Positions 8,892-18,212 are shown, numbered from the stretch's first letter. The stretch: DNA of 64,000 bases from an uncultured Eubacteriales bacterium (GCA_949283695.1 CASDTX010000025.1:62001-126000); one strand, 5' to 3'. Notes: a model not told the origin generated them from the sequence alone. Numbers and translations are program-made.

Positions 8892-9923
8892 ATGCATGGC
8901 GGAGATATCTATCGAAATCAGGTGCGGGTGGATTTTTCTGTGAATGTGAATCCTCAGGGGATACCGGAGCGGGTGCGGAAGGCGCTGGCTGAGGCAGCGG
9001 AAGTGTGTGCGTCTTATCCGGATATCCGGTACGAAGAATTAAAGCAGGCAATTCATACAATGACGGGGGCGGCGAAAGACAGGATCTTATGCGGCAATGG
9101 GGCTTCGGAACTTTTCCTGGCAGTCGTGCACGCCACAGAGCCGAAGAAAATCATGATCCCGGTTCCGTCTTTTCAGGGGTATGAGAAAGCGGCAGAGGCC
9201 GTCCATGCAGACGTAGTTTATTATGAAATGCGAAAAGAAACAGGATTTTGTCTGGAAGAGGGGATTTTGGAGCATTTAACGGAGGAAATCGACCTGCTGT
9301 TTCTCGCGAATCCCAGCAATCCCGTGGGGAATCGGATCGCGACGGAACTGTTGGAGCAGATCCTCCGGCATTGTCTGCAAAGGAGGATCCTCGTCGTTCT
9401 GGACGAATGCTTTATCGAGTTTACAGACCGCTGGGAACGCCATACCTATCTGCAGAGAGTGGGAGAATTCCCCAACTTAATCGTGATACGTGCGTTTACG
9501 AAGATCTTTGCCGTCCCGGGGGTACGGCTTGGCTATCTGGTGTGCGGGAATCCATTGCTGCTGAAGAGAATAGAAGAACAGCTTCCGGAATGGAACCTGT
9601 CTGTATTCGCGCAAAAGGCAGGGGCGGCAGCGGCAAAAGAAACCGAGTACCGCAGAAAAAGTGCCGGACAGGTGAGAACAGAACGAGAATATCTCATGCG
9701 GGGACTGCAGAATCTGGGGATCACGGTCTATCCTGCAGAGGCAAATTATCTGCTTCTCTATACCCCATATCCCCTTTATGAGGAATTATTAAAGCGGGGA
9801 ATCCTGATTCGGGACTGCAGCAGCTACCGGGGGCTGTCGAAAGGATATTATCGTGTGGCAGTGAAGCAGCGAGAAGAAAATGAGATGCTGCTTGCAGAGA
9901 TAGGAGAGATTGTATGCAGATAA
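8892..9923 (+). CDS. cobD: Threonine-phosphate decarboxylase-like aminotransferase (CobD)
   Basis: 343 residues of a fold-type I PLP enzyme close to histidinol-phosphate aminotransferases. The N-terminal HGGDIYR and FSVNVNPQG blocks are typical of CobD. NPSNPVG is at 140-146, the PLP-nitrogen Asp at 171 (VVLDECF) and the Schiff-base Lys at 204 (AFTKIFAVPG). CobD makes (R)-1-amino-2-propanol phosphate, the linker used by CbiB encoded just upstream. The ATG has GAGGTGG four bases before it. By sequence alone a histidinol-phosphate role is possible, but location and the HGGDIY head favour CobD. The last bases overlap cbiC by 10. Confidence 0.92.
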   Translation: MHGGDIYRNQVRVDFSVNVNPQGIPERVRKALAEAAEVCASYPDIRYEELKQAIHTMTGAAKDRILCGNGASELFLAVVHATEPKKIMIPVPSFQGYEKAAEAVHADVVYYEMRKETGFCLEEGILEHLTEEIDLLFLANPSNPVGNRIATELLEQILRHCLQRRILVVLDECFIEFTDRWERHTYLQRVGEFPNLIVIRAFTKIFAVPGVRLGYLVCGNPLLLKRIEEQLPEWNLSVFAQKAGAAAAKETEYRRKSAGQVRTEREYLMRGLQNLGITVYPAEANYLLLYTPYPLYEELLKRGILIRDCSSYRGLSKGYYRVAVKQREENEMLLAEIGEIVCR

Positions 9924-10558
9924 GTTATGATAAGCCAAATGAGATTGAGAAAAAGAGCTTCGCCATCATTGAAGAAGAACTGCGGCACAGAGGAATCACA
10001 CTTCCGAAGGATCAGGAGATGGTCACAAAGCGGGTCATCCATACGACGGCGGACTTTGAGTATACGGACACCCTGCGGTTTTCAGAGCATGCGGTGGAGA
10101 CTGCCAAGAATCTGATCCTGCAGGGGGCAGATATCGTGACAGATACCAATATGGCGCTGGCGGGAATCAACAAAGCAATGCTGGCACGTTTTGGCGGCGA
10201 AGCGCATTGCTACATGGCGGAGAACGAAGTGAAGAAACTGGCAGAGGAACGCCAGACGACAAGGGCGGCTGTCAGCATGGAATTTGCGGCAAGACTGCAG
10301 AAACCGGTTATATTTGCGATCGGAAATGCACCGACGGCATTGATGAAGTTATATGAAATGATGCAGAAACGGGAGTTCCTGCCCGCGTTTATCATCGGGG
10401 TTCCGGTTGGGTTTGTCAACGTAGAGGCAGCCAAAGAACTGATTCTGGGGGAGAAAGTCCCGTACATTGTGAATCAGGGCAGAAAGGGCGGAAGCAATGT
10501 GGCGGCAGCGATCTGCAATGCCATTCTTTATGAATTAGGAAGAGCGCGTCATGAGTAA
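9914..10558 (+). CDS. cbiC: Cobalt-precorrin-8 methylmutase (CbiC)
   Basis: 214 residues, as expected. It moves the C11 methyl group to C12, turning cobalt-precorrin-8 into cobyrinic acid. The catalytic His is residue 43 in RVIHTTADF, the same number as in the best-studied homologue. A GVPVGFVNVEAAK block near the end is also characteristic. It overlaps both cobD and cbiD (8 bases), within the tightly packed corrin-ring segment. Confidence 0.96.
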   Translation: MQISYDKPNEIEKKSFAIIEEELRHRGITLPKDQEMVTKRVIHTTADFEYTDTLRFSEHAVETAKNLILQGADIVTDTNMALAGINKAMLARFGGEAHCYMAENEVKKLAEERQTTRAAVSMEFAARLQKPVIFAIGNAPTALMKLYEMMQKREFLPAFIIGVPVGFVNVEAAKELILGEKVPYIVNQGRKGGSNVAAAICNAILYELGRARHE

Positions 10559-11690
10559 GAAGTTACGGTATGGCTTCACGACGGGGAGCTGTGCGGCAGC
10601 AGCGGCAAAAGCAGCTGCTTACATGCTGCTGACCGGAAAGGAAAAGACAGAGATTACGATTCAGACGCCCAAAGGAATTCTGTATCACGCGAAGATCTGT
10701 GATATTGTGCGGGCGGAACAGGAAGTGTCCTGCGCCGTGGAAAAAGACGGCGGCGATGATCCAGATGTGACTACGGGGGCTCTCGTCTATGCCAAGGTTT
10801 CCATTGCAGGAAAAAGGCGGAAAGAGGAGGAGCTGCAGATCTGGATCGACGGCGGCACAGGTGTGGGACGTGTGACCCGGCCCGGGCTGGATCAGGCAGT
10901 GGGGAACGCAGCCATCAACCATGTGCCAAGGGAAATGATTACAAAAGAAGTGCGGGAAGTCTGCACGATGACCGATTTCCAAGGCGCGCTGTCTGTGCTT
11001 ATTTCGGTTCCGGGAGGCGAGGCGCTGGCACAGAAGACCTTTAATCCCCGGCTTGGCATTGTCGGAGGGATTTCTATCCTGGGAACCACGGGGATCGTAG
11101 AGCCGATGAGTGAAAAGGCGCTGCTGGATACGATCTTGACAGAGCTGCGGCAGCGCAGGGCGCTGGGGGAGCGTGTGATTGCTGTTTCTCCGGGGAACTA
11201 CGGCCTGGATTATATGAAACGGACCTTCGGATATGATTTGGATCAAAGTGTAAAATGCAGCAATTTTATCGGAAATACGATTGACCTGGCAGCGGAATGC
11301 GGATTTGAGAAATTGCTTTTGACCGGCCATATCGGCAAGCTGATCAAGCTGGCGGGCGGCATCATGAATACCCATTCCAAAGAAGGAGACTGCCGGATGG
11401 AACTTCTGGCGGCTTCTGCGCTGCTGGAAGGCGTTGAAGCAGAGAAGGTCCGCCGGATTCTGAACTGCGCAGTGACAGAGGAAGCCTTGGCAATCCTGAA
11501 AGAGACAGACCGGTTCACAGACGTTATGGACAGAATTATGGAGAAAATCAGTTTCTATCTACAGAAACGTGCCGCCGGGCGGATCCAGGCTGAGTGCATG
11601 ATGTATTCGAATGAATATGGAGAACTGGCGTCGAGTTCCGGCGCAAAAGAAGTGTTAAGAGAAGTGATGACAGAAAGGAACAGGAGCTGA
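10551..11690 (+). CDS. cbiD: Cobalt-precorrin-5B C1-methyltransferase (CbiD)
   Basis: 379 residues. CbiD carries out the SAM-dependent C1 methylation of the anaerobic pathway and marks this operon as the cobalt-early route. The N-terminal YGFTTGSCAAAAAKAA motif (6-21) is the family hallmark; a GGTGVGRVTRPGL segment and GHIGKLIKLAGG near residue 265 also match. It is followed after one base by cbiF. Confidence 0.96.
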   Translation: MSKKLRYGFTTGSCAAAAAKAAAYMLLTGKEKTEITIQTPKGILYHAKICDIVRAEQEVSCAVEKDGGDDPDVTTGALVYAKVSIAGKRRKEEELQIWIDGGTGVGRVTRPGLDQAVGNAAINHVPREMITKEVREVCTMTDFQGALSVLISVPGGEALAQKTFNPRLGIVGGISILGTTGIVEPMSEKALLDTILTELRQRRALGERVIAVSPGNYGLDYMKRTFGYDLDQSVKCSNFIGNTIDLAAECGFEKLLLTGHIGKLIKLAGGIMNTHSKEGDCRMELLAASALLEGVEAEKVRRILNCAVTEEALAILKETDRFTDVMDRIMEKISFYLQKRAAGRIQAECMMYSNEYGELASSSGAKEVLREVMTERNRS

Positions 11691-11691
11691 G

Positions 11692-12465
11692 ATGATATAT
11701 TTTGTAGGAGCGGGAACCGGAGCAGCGGATCTGATCACTGTGCGGGGAAAGCGTTATCTGGAGCAGGCAGATGTGATTATCTATGCAGGATCTCTGGTCA
11801 ATAAAGAGCTGCTCTCTTATGCCAGAGAAGGATGCCGGATATACAACAGTGCAGAAATGACATTAGAGGAAGTGGCTGCGGTGATGCAGGAAGCAGAGCG
11901 GCAGCAGAAAATGACAGTGCGGCTGCATACAGGGGATCCGAGTATTTATGGAGCTGTGCGGGAACAAATGGACCTTCTGGATGATATGGGAATCCCCTAT
12001 GAGAGCTGTCCCGGAGTCAGCGCATGTTTCGGCGCGGCGGCTGCTTTGAATCTGGAATATACGCTGCCGGGGATTTCCCAATCGCTGATTATTACCCGCA
12101 TGGAGGGCAAAACGAAAGTCCCGCCCAAAGAGAGCATTGAAAGTTTCGCAGCTCATCAGGCATCCATGGCAGTCTATCTGAGCGCCGGGATGACAGAAGA
12201 GCTGGAGCGGCGGCTTCTGGCAGGCGGATACCGGGAAGATACGCCGGCGGCAATTGTCTATAAAGCGACATGGCCGGAAGAAGAAGCATATATATGTACT
12301 GTTTCTACTCTGGCACGGACCGCCAGAGAACACCACATTACGAAAACCGCACTCATACTGGTAGGGGAAGTCATCGCGCACCATGGATACGAACGTTCCA
12401 GATTATATGCGCCGGATTATGAGACAGGATTTCGGAAGAAGCGGCCTGGCGGAGGAGAAGAATGA
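11692..12465 (+). CDS. cbiF: Cobalt-precorrin-4 C11-methyltransferase (CbiF/CobM)
   Basis: 257 residues of the tetrapyrrole methylase fold. FVGAGTGAADLITVRG at the start and HTGDPSIYGAV near 82 are SAM/substrate-binding signatures specific to CbiF/CobM. It methylates C11 of cobalt-precorrin-4. The stop overlaps the cbiG start as ATGA. Confidence 0.96.
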   Translation: MIYFVGAGTGAADLITVRGKRYLEQADVIIYAGSLVNKELLSYAREGCRIYNSAEMTLEEVAAVMQEAERQQKMTVRLHTGDPSIYGAVREQMDLLDDMGIPYESCPGVSACFGAAAALNLEYTLPGISQSLIITRMEGKTKVPPKESIESFAAHQASMAVYLSAGMTEELERRLLAGGYREDTPAAIVYKATWPEEEAYICTVSTLARTAREHHITKTALILVGEVIAHHGYERSRLYAPDYETGFRKKRPGGGEE

Positions 12466-13520
12466 AGATCAGTGTTATCAGTTTCACCAGGCAGGGAAGG
12501 CTGCTTGCGGAGAGAATAAAAAGCAGTCTGTCAGACCGGGAAGTAGACCTCTGCCACAAACCGGAGGAAGGCGTTGCCCTGTGGGCTGAAAAACAGTTTC
12601 GGGAGAACCGGGCGCTTGTCTTCATCGGTGCCTGCGGGATTGCAGTACGTGCCATTGCCCCGTGGGTAAAGGATAAGCTGTCTGACAGCCCAGTGTTGGT
12701 ATTGGATGAGCAGGGGCGGTACGTGATCCCGATTTTATCCGGTCACGCAGGGGGAGCCAACGAACTGGCAGAACGAATCGCAGTCCGGATAAAGGCTGCG
12801 GCGGTCATTACCACGGCTACAGATATTCATGGAAAATTCGCAGTCGATCTCTTTGCGAAACGCAATCAATGCAGCATCCTGAATAAAGATGGGATCGCGA
12901 AAGTTTCTGCAAAGATTCTGCGGGGAGAAAGAGCGACCATCTCAATCGAAGACGGGGACCGGCGAGTGAATGCGGACCGGTCCCGGATTCCGGAGGAGTT
13001 AGAACTGATCCCTTATCCGCCGCGGCAGAAGGTGGATATTCTCGTTTCATCCGGGGCAGAAGAACCGGAGCTCTCAGAGCAGGCAGTCTTACGTCTGAAG
13101 CCAAAGGAATATATTCTCGGCGTCGGATGTAAAAAAGGGAAGTCCAAAGAAGAGATTGCTGCGTTGATCCAGAAGAATTTAACGAAACTGGGACTGCGTA
13201 CTTCAGAGATCGCCGCGATTGCGTCTATTGAACGAAAGCGGGAGGAACCGGGAATCTGCCGGTGGGCACAGGAAAACAGGATCCCGTTTCGTGTATTCTC
13301 AGAAGAAGAGCTGCGATCCGTGCAGGGAATATTCCGGGAGTCTGCGTTTGTAGAACAGACAGTCGGAGTGGGGAATGTCTGTGAGAGAGCAGCGCTGGCA
13401 GCCTGTGAATCCGGAGGCGGGCTGATCCTTGAGAAACAGGCGGAAAACGGAATCACACTGGCGGTCGCGAAGAGAAAATGGAAGATAGAATGGAAGAAGG
13501 AACAAAGAGATGAAGCATAA
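12462..13520 (+). CDS. cbiG: Cobalt-precorrin-5A hydrolase (CbiG)
   Basis: 352 residues. CbiG opens the ring-A lactone and releases the two-carbon fragment as acetaldehyde. The N-terminal half has GACGIAVRAIAPWVKDK (about 52-68) and LSGHAGGANELA; the C-terminal half has GVGCKKGKSKEEI near 220, the two conserved blocks of the protein. It is not fused to cbiF or cbiH, unlike some clostridial relatives. It overlaps cbiF by 4 and cbiH by 11 bases. Confidence 0.95.
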   Translation: MKISVISFTRQGRLLAERIKSSLSDREVDLCHKPEEGVALWAEKQFRENRALVFIGACGIAVRAIAPWVKDKLSDSPVLVLDEQGRYVIPILSGHAGGANELAERIAVRIKAAAVITTATDIHGKFAVDLFAKRNQCSILNKDGIAKVSAKILRGERATISIEDGDRRVNADRSRIPEELELIPYPPRQKVDILVSSGAEEPELSEQAVLRLKPKEYILGVGCKKGKSKEEIAALIQKNLTKLGLRTSEIAAIASIERKREEPGICRWAQENRIPFRVFSEEELRSVQGIFRESAFVEQTVGVGNVCERAALAACESGGGLILEKQAENGITLAVAKRKWKIEWKKEQRDEA

Positions 13521-14241
13521 AATCTATGTGGTCGGTCTGGGACCGGGGGAAGCGAACATGATGACCGCACAGGCGGCTAAAGTATTGGAAGAAAGCGATG
13601 TCATTGCCGGGTATCAGGGGTACCTGAAGCTATTAGGAGATCAATTCGCAGAGAAAGAATTGATCTCCACCATGATGCGGCAGGAAGTAGATCGATGCAG
13701 AATGGCTTATGAGAAAGCGATGGAGGGGAAGAACGTATCCTTAGTCTGCAGCGGGGATGCGGGAATCTACGGCATGGCGTCCTTGATGTACGAACTTTCA
13801 CCGGAGTATCCGGACTGCGAGCTGGAGATCATACCCGGCATCACGGCGGCAAGCAGCGGGGCGGCGCTTCTGGGCGCTCCGATCAATCATGATTTCTGCG
13901 TCATCAGTTTGAGCGATCTGCTGACGCCGTGGGAACAGATCAGAAGGCGTCTGACCGCAGCCGTGGAAGGAGACTTCGCGATTGTGTTATATAATCCGGC
14001 CAGCCGCAAGAGGCCGGACTATCTGAAGCGGGCATGTGAGATACTGCTGGAAAAGGCAGAACCGTCAAGAGCCTGCGGATACGTGGAAAATATCGGCCGG
14101 GAAGGAACAAAGACCGAGGTCTGTTCTTTGATCGAACTTCGGGAAAAACCGGTCAATATGTTCACAACCGTTTTTATCGGGAATTCCCAGTCTGTAATAT
14201 TGAATGGGAAACTGGTGACGAAACGAGGATATCGGATATGA
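13510..14241 (+). CDS. cbiH: Cobalt-precorrin-3 C17-methyltransferase (CbiH)
   Basis: 243 residues of the tetrapyrrole methylase family. VGLGPGEANMMTAQA (8-22) and VCSGDAGIYGMA (about 78-89) are diagnostic for the C17 methylase, which also causes ring contraction. This is the earliest corrin-ring step coded in the window: the C20 methylase CbiL, which acts before it, is absent. Its stop overlaps the triple fusion by ATGA. Confidence 0.95.
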   Translation: MKHKIYVVGLGPGEANMMTAQAAKVLEESDVIAGYQGYLKLLGDQFAEKELISTMMRQEVDRCRMAYEKAMEGKNVSLVCSGDAGIYGMASLMYELSPEYPDCELEIIPGITAASSGAALLGAPINHDFCVISLSDLLTPWEQIRRRLTAAVEGDFAIVLYNPASRKRPDYLKRACEILLEKAEPSRACGYVENIGREGTKTEVCSLIELREKPVNMFTTVFIGNSQSVILNGKLVTKRGYRI

Positions 14242-16295
14242 AGCGGGTTCTGATTTTCTCAGGTACAACGGAGGGAAGGAAGCTGGCGGAAGGACTGGCA
14301 GAATCCGGGGTGCCGGCGGTTGTATGTGTGGCGACAGAATATGGGAAACAAGTGATGGACGAGCTTCCGGGCATTGCGCTGCACCAGGGCAGAATGGACG
14401 GGGAGGAAATCCGGGCGTTCATGGAACAAGAGCCATTCCTTGCGGCAGTGGATGCAACCCACCCATTCGCTGCGGAAGTATCGGAAAATATCAGGAAGAG
14501 TGCAGCCCTTCTGGGAGTCCCCTATCTGCGGCTGCAGCGAAATACGAAGCCGGATCTGGGTGCAGGGGCAAACCGGCTCTGCTTCTCCACGAACGAGCAG
14601 TGCAGGGACGCGTTATTACAGACAGAAGGGAATATTCTGCTGACCACCGGAAGCAAGGAATTAGCCGTCTACACCCGCGGAGGGGAACTGACAGAACGGC
14701 TCTATGTGCGGGTGCTTCCGAGCGAGGAGAGTATTGCTTTATGCCGGCAGCAGGGACTGGCGGGGAAGCAGATTATCGCTATGCAGGGACCTTTCTCAGA
14801 GGAGATGAATATGGCCCTGATTCGGCAGTATCAGATCCGCCATTTGGTAACAAAGGAAACGGGGCATACGGGCGGATTCGTGGAAAAAGCGTCCGCGGCA
14901 GAGAAGCTGGGGACTGCGCTTTACGTAATCGGAAATCCGGAAAAACAGGACGGATTATCCTTTGCAGAAGTGTGGGAAACACTGGAATCTATGACAGGAA
15001 CGAAACTTCGGGAAGCAAAGACACTGCATATCTCGCTGGTCGGACTGGGAATGGGGAGCATGGACACCCTGACAGAAGGGGCAAAAGAGAAACTGAAAGA
15101 AGCGGATTGCTTATTCGGAGCGAAGCGTCTGCTCACCTGTATGGATCAGTGGAAGATCGGGAAGAAGGGGCAGAAGCGGTATCCGTATTATCTGGCAGAA
15201 GACATTCTTCCGCTGCTGGACGAGATGCGGGATGAGGGACAGACAGAAGCGGCGATTCTTTTCTCGGGAGACAGCGGATTTTACAGCGGCAGCCAGAAGC
15301 TTTATCAGAAACTGAAACAATGGAAACAAGAGCAAAGCCAGGAAATTTCCCTTCGGATTTATCCGGGAATCTCCTCCGTCTCCTACTTTGCAGCGGCCTG
15401 TGGAGTAAGCTGGCATGACGCAAAGATCATCAGCATTCACGGCAAAGGGCAGCGGAGGGAATGGGAATCAGAAGTGCTGGCAGCGGTGAGGTATGAGAAG
15501 AAAGTATTTCTCCTTGTTTCCGGCGTCAGAGATGTACAGGCGGTTGGAACCGTGCTCAAGGAAAACGGGATTGCCGGCTGCCAGGTCATGGTTGGCTATC
15601 AGCTGTCTTATCCGGAGGAAAAGGTTGTAGAGTGTACCCTGGATCAATGTGAACAGATGAAGGAAGAAGGACTGTATATTCTGGCTGTTTTTCGCCGGGA
15701 GTGCGAGAAACGCTATCTTGCGCCGCAGAAGAAGGACGCGGAGTTTATCCGCGGAAAGGTTCCCATGACGAAGGAGGAAATACGGGAGCTGGCAGTATGT
15801 AAACTGAAGCTGACGGAAGAGGCGGTCGTTTATGACATTGGGAGCGGCACGGGATCTGTGGCGGCAGAGATTGCGGAGCGGTCGGAACATATTCAAGTAT
15901 ATGGAGTGGAGCGGAACGAGGAAGCGGCTGAGCTGATCTCGCGCAATCAGAAGAAATTCCGCCTTCCGAACGTTGTGGTCATCAAAGGCAGGGCGCCGGA
16001 GTGCCTGGCAGCACTGCCAAGGCCGACCCATGCATTCATCGGCGGAAGCGGAGGCCGTCTGAAAGAGATCCTGGAAATGCTGTATCAGAAAAATCCTACA
16101 ATGCGTATCGTAATCACAGCGGTCAGCCTGGAAACAGCCGGAGAAATCCTGGAAATGCTGAACCGCGTCCCGACAGAAAATGAAGAATTGATTCAGGTGC
16201 AGGTAAGCAGGGGGAGAAAGGCAGGTGCTTACCATCTGATGCAGGCGGAGAATCCGATCTATATCTGCAGTTTTGATTTTATGAAAAGAGAGTAG
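14238..16295 (+). CDS. CbiJ-CbiE-CbiT triple fusion
   Basis: 685 residues carrying three pathway enzymes in one chain. Residues 1 to about 255 are CbiJ/CobK precorrin-6A reductase (FSGTTEGRKLAEGLA, then DATHPFAAEVS). About 263-470 are the CbiE C5-methylase (SLVGLGMGSMDTLT, then FSGDSGFYSG). About 502-685 are the CbiT C15-methylase/decarboxylase (FIRGKVPMTKEE, SAM loop DIGSGTGSVAAE near 532, then FIGGSGG). CbiE-CbiT fusions (CobL) are common; adding CbiJ at the front is less so. The reading frame is intact with no internal stop, so this is not a sequencing merge. Product and substrate could be channelled between domains, but that is inference. Confidence 0.94.
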   Translation: MKRVLIFSGTTEGRKLAEGLAESGVPAVVCVATEYGKQVMDELPGIALHQGRMDGEEIRAFMEQEPFLAAVDATHPFAAEVSENIRKSAALLGVPYLRLQRNTKPDLGAGANRLCFSTNEQCRDALLQTEGNILLTTGSKELAVYTRGGELTERLYVRVLPSEESIALCRQQGLAGKQIIAMQGPFSEEMNMALIRQYQIRHLVTKETGHTGGFVEKASAAEKLGTALYVIGNPEKQDGLSFAEVWETLESMTGTKLREAKTLHISLVGLGMGSMDTLTEGAKEKLKEADCLFGAKRLLTCMDQWKIGKKGQKRYPYYLAEDILPLLDEMRDEGQTEAAILFSGDSGFYSGSQKLYQKLKQWKQEQSQEISLRIYPGISSVSYFAAACGVSWHDAKIISIHGKGQRREWESEVLAAVRYEKKVFLLVSGVRDVQAVGTVLKENGIAGCQVMVGYQLSYPEEKVVECTLDQCEQMKEEGLYILAVFRRECEKRYLAPQKKDAEFIRGKVPMTKEEIRELAVCKLKLTEEAVVYDIGSGTGSVAAEIAERSEHIQVYGVERNEEAAELISRNQKKFRLPNVVVIKGRAPECLAALPRPTHAFIGGSGGRLKEILEMLYQKNPTMRIVITAVSLETAGEILEMLNRVPTENEELIQVQVSRGRKAGAYHLMQAENPIYICSFDFMKRE

Positions 16296-16302
16296 AAGTA
16301 CG

Positions 16303-17778
16303 ATGAAACAGAACATACCAGGGATTATGATTGCCGCAGTCAAGAGCGGCAGCGGAAAGACAACGGTTACTTGTGCCCTTCTGGAAGCACTGAACGCACG
16401 AGGACAGAAACCCTGTGCGTTTAAATGCGGGCCGGACTATATTGATCCGATGTTTCACAGAGAAGTACTGGGCGTTCCTTCTCAGAATCTGGACAGTTTT
16501 TTTGCGGGGGAGGAGCAGCTGCGCCATATTTATACGGAAAACCTGGACCAGGAAGGGATCTCGGTGGTGGAAGGCGTTATGGGACTTTATGACGGAATTG
16601 GAGGAATCCGGGAAGAAGGAAGCGCGTATCATGTGGCAGCTGTTTTGCAGCTGCCAATTCTGCTGGTTGCGGATGTGTATGGGATGGGGCGCTCCATTCT
16701 TCCGTTATTAGCAGGATTCCTTCAATACGATAAAGAAAAGCGCATCGCAGGCGTAATATTGAACAAGATATCCAAACAGTTCTATCAAAGCATCGCTCCT
16801 GTAATCGAAGAAGAGCTGCACCTTCCTGTACTGGGGTTCCTCCCGAAGAATCCGGTGTTTGCATTAGACAGCAGGTATCTGGGTCTGAAGCTGCCCGAAG
16901 AGATCGAGGGATTAAAACAGCAGATCCACCGTGCGGCAGAGATGATGGAAGAAACAGTGAATGTTGAGAAAATCATTGAGACAGCCAGGCGGGCAGGCGG
17001 GCTGCATATACAGAATCATTCCGCCCCGCCGTGCGCGCCTGCGGTGAAGCGGAGGGGCGCAGTCCGCATCGGAGTCGCCAGGGACGAAGCATTTTGTTTC
17101 TATTATGAAGCAAATCTAAAACTCCTGGAAAAAATGGGAGCAGAGCTCGTTTTCTTCTCCCCCCTGCATGAGAAAGAATTACCGTGCAGTCTGGATGGCA
17201 TTCTGCTCGGGGGCGGCTATCCGGAGCTCTACGCAGAGCAATTGGAAAGAAACATCACCATGAAAACGTCGATCCGATCGGCAGTGGAAACGGGAATGCC
17301 ATCTATCGCGGAGTGCGGCGGTTTCATGTATCTGCATGAGTCATTGGCGGACGCGGAGGGGACCCTTTACAGGATGTGCGGAATCCTGCCCGGGAAATGC
17401 TTCTACACAGGGAAGTTGGTACATTTTGGCTATATAGAGCTTGCGGAAAGAACGCCCTTGTTCTTAAAGGACGGATCCACAATCCGGGGACACGAATTTC
17501 ACTATTATGACAGTGAGAATTATGGTGAAAGCTGTACGGCCCGAAAGCCTGTAACCGGGCGGAGCTGGAGCTGCGTGCACAGTGAAAAGAATCATTTCTG
17601 GGGGTTCCCGCATCTGTACTATCTCTCCAATCCGGGATTTGCAGAACACTTTATCCAAGAAGCAGAACGATTTCGAGCACGGAAGTCAAAAAAGCAGACA
17701 CAGCAGCCTGGACGGATCCTTTTTGATTTGTGCAATCGAGAAGGCAGGCGTTACCGTTCACAGGAGCGCCATTCGTAA
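16303..17778 (+). CDS. cbiA: Cobyrinic acid a,c-diamide synthase (CbiA)
   Basis: 491 residues. It amidates the a and c carboxyls of cobyrinic acid. P-loop domain KSGSGKTTVTCALL (about 13-26) is followed by KCGPDYIDPMFH; the amidotransferase half has its nucleophile Cys near 338 (IAECGGFMYLHE) and a late HEFHYYD/GFPHLYYLSNP region. The last 10-15 residues, after the normal end of the fold, are a basic tail partly encoded by a repeat (17750-17774) also found at 37.2 kb. It closes the operon; no strong T-run terminator follows directly. Confidence 0.94.
   Translation: MKQNIPGIMIAAVKSGSGKTTVTCALLEALNARGQKPCAFKCGPDYIDPMFHREVLGVPSQNLDSFFAGEEQLRHIYTENLDQEGISVVEGVMGLYDGIGGIREEGSAYHVAAVLQLPILLVADVYGMGRSILPLLAGFLQYDKEKRIAGVILNKISKQFYQSIAPVIEEELHLPVLGFLPKNPVFALDSRYLGLKLPEEIEGLKQQIHRAAEMMEETVNVEKIIETARRAGGLHIQNHSAPPCAPAVKRRGAVRIGVARDEAFCFYYEANLKLLEKMGAELVFFSPLHEKELPCSLDGILLGGGYPELYAEQLERNITMKTSIRSAVETGMPSIAECGGFMYLHESLADAEGTLYRMCGILPGKCFYTGKLVHFGYIELAERTPLFLKDGSTIRGHEFHYYDSENYGESCTARKPVTGRSWSCVHSEKNHFWGFPHLYYLSNPGFAEHFIQEAERFRARKSKKQTQQPGRILFDLCNREGRRYRSQERHS
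17750..17774 (+). repeat. Repeat B, copy 1, inside the cbiA 3' end
   Basis: Twenty-five bases beginning GTTACCGTTCACAGGAGCGC are identical to 37172-37196. At 37.2 kb they form the left arm and loop of a perfect palindrome; here the right arm is missing. The segment supplies the final codons of cbiA, with the stop codon four bases beyond it. Confidence 0.9.
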
Positions 17779-17885
17779 AACCGCACTGCGTGCAGTTATT
17801 TTCGAAACGATGTACTAGTATCGAATGTTGATATTTGATACAATGAAAGCGGCGTTATTCTCGGATAAAAAAGGGGGAACAGAAG

Positions 17886-18212
17886 ATGATCATTGAAGGA
17901 AATCAGAAAGAACTCGATGCGATGAAAGAATTTCATAAAGGCAACCGGCAGGAGGGACTCAGACTGCAGGAAGAGTTTGCGGCGCAGTTCCGGGAAGAAT
18001 ACAGAGACAAGGATCACTGTCCGTGCAAGAAAGCATGCCGCTACCACGGCAACTGCAAAGAATGTGTGGCAATCCATCGGGCGCATCAGGAGCATGTGCC
18101 GAACTGTATGCGGCCCTTGCTCAATCAGAAGATTAAAATGCTGTCTGAACTGACCGAGCATTCCATTGCGGAAGAGATCGAACCGCCGAAGGAAATCCTG
18201 AGGAAAGAGTAG
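17886..18212 (+). CDS. Small Cys/His-rich protein of unknown function
   Basis: 108 residues. A central cluster CPCKKACRYHGNCKECVAIH followed by HVPNC gives six Cys and several His in about 35 residues, spaced like a metal-binding knuckle. A charged, helix-prone N-terminus and a Glu/Lys-rich tail flank it. The ATG has AAGGGGGAA nearby, and an extended -10 (TGaTACAAT, 17836-17844) lies upstream. Twenty-three bases separate it from the GNAT gene, so the two probably form an operon. I do not know a function. Confidence 0.75.
   Translation: MIIEGNQKELDAMKEFHKGNRQEGLRLQEEFAAQFREEYRDKDHCPCKKACRYHGNCKECVAIHRAHQEHVPNCMRPLLNQKIKMLSELTEHSIAEEIEPPKEILRKE

Noticed and set aside
15468-16343. 291-codon minus-strand frame opposite the CbiE-CbiT part
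   Set aside because: The plus-strand fusion has clear domain motifs throughout; the antisense product resembles nothing.
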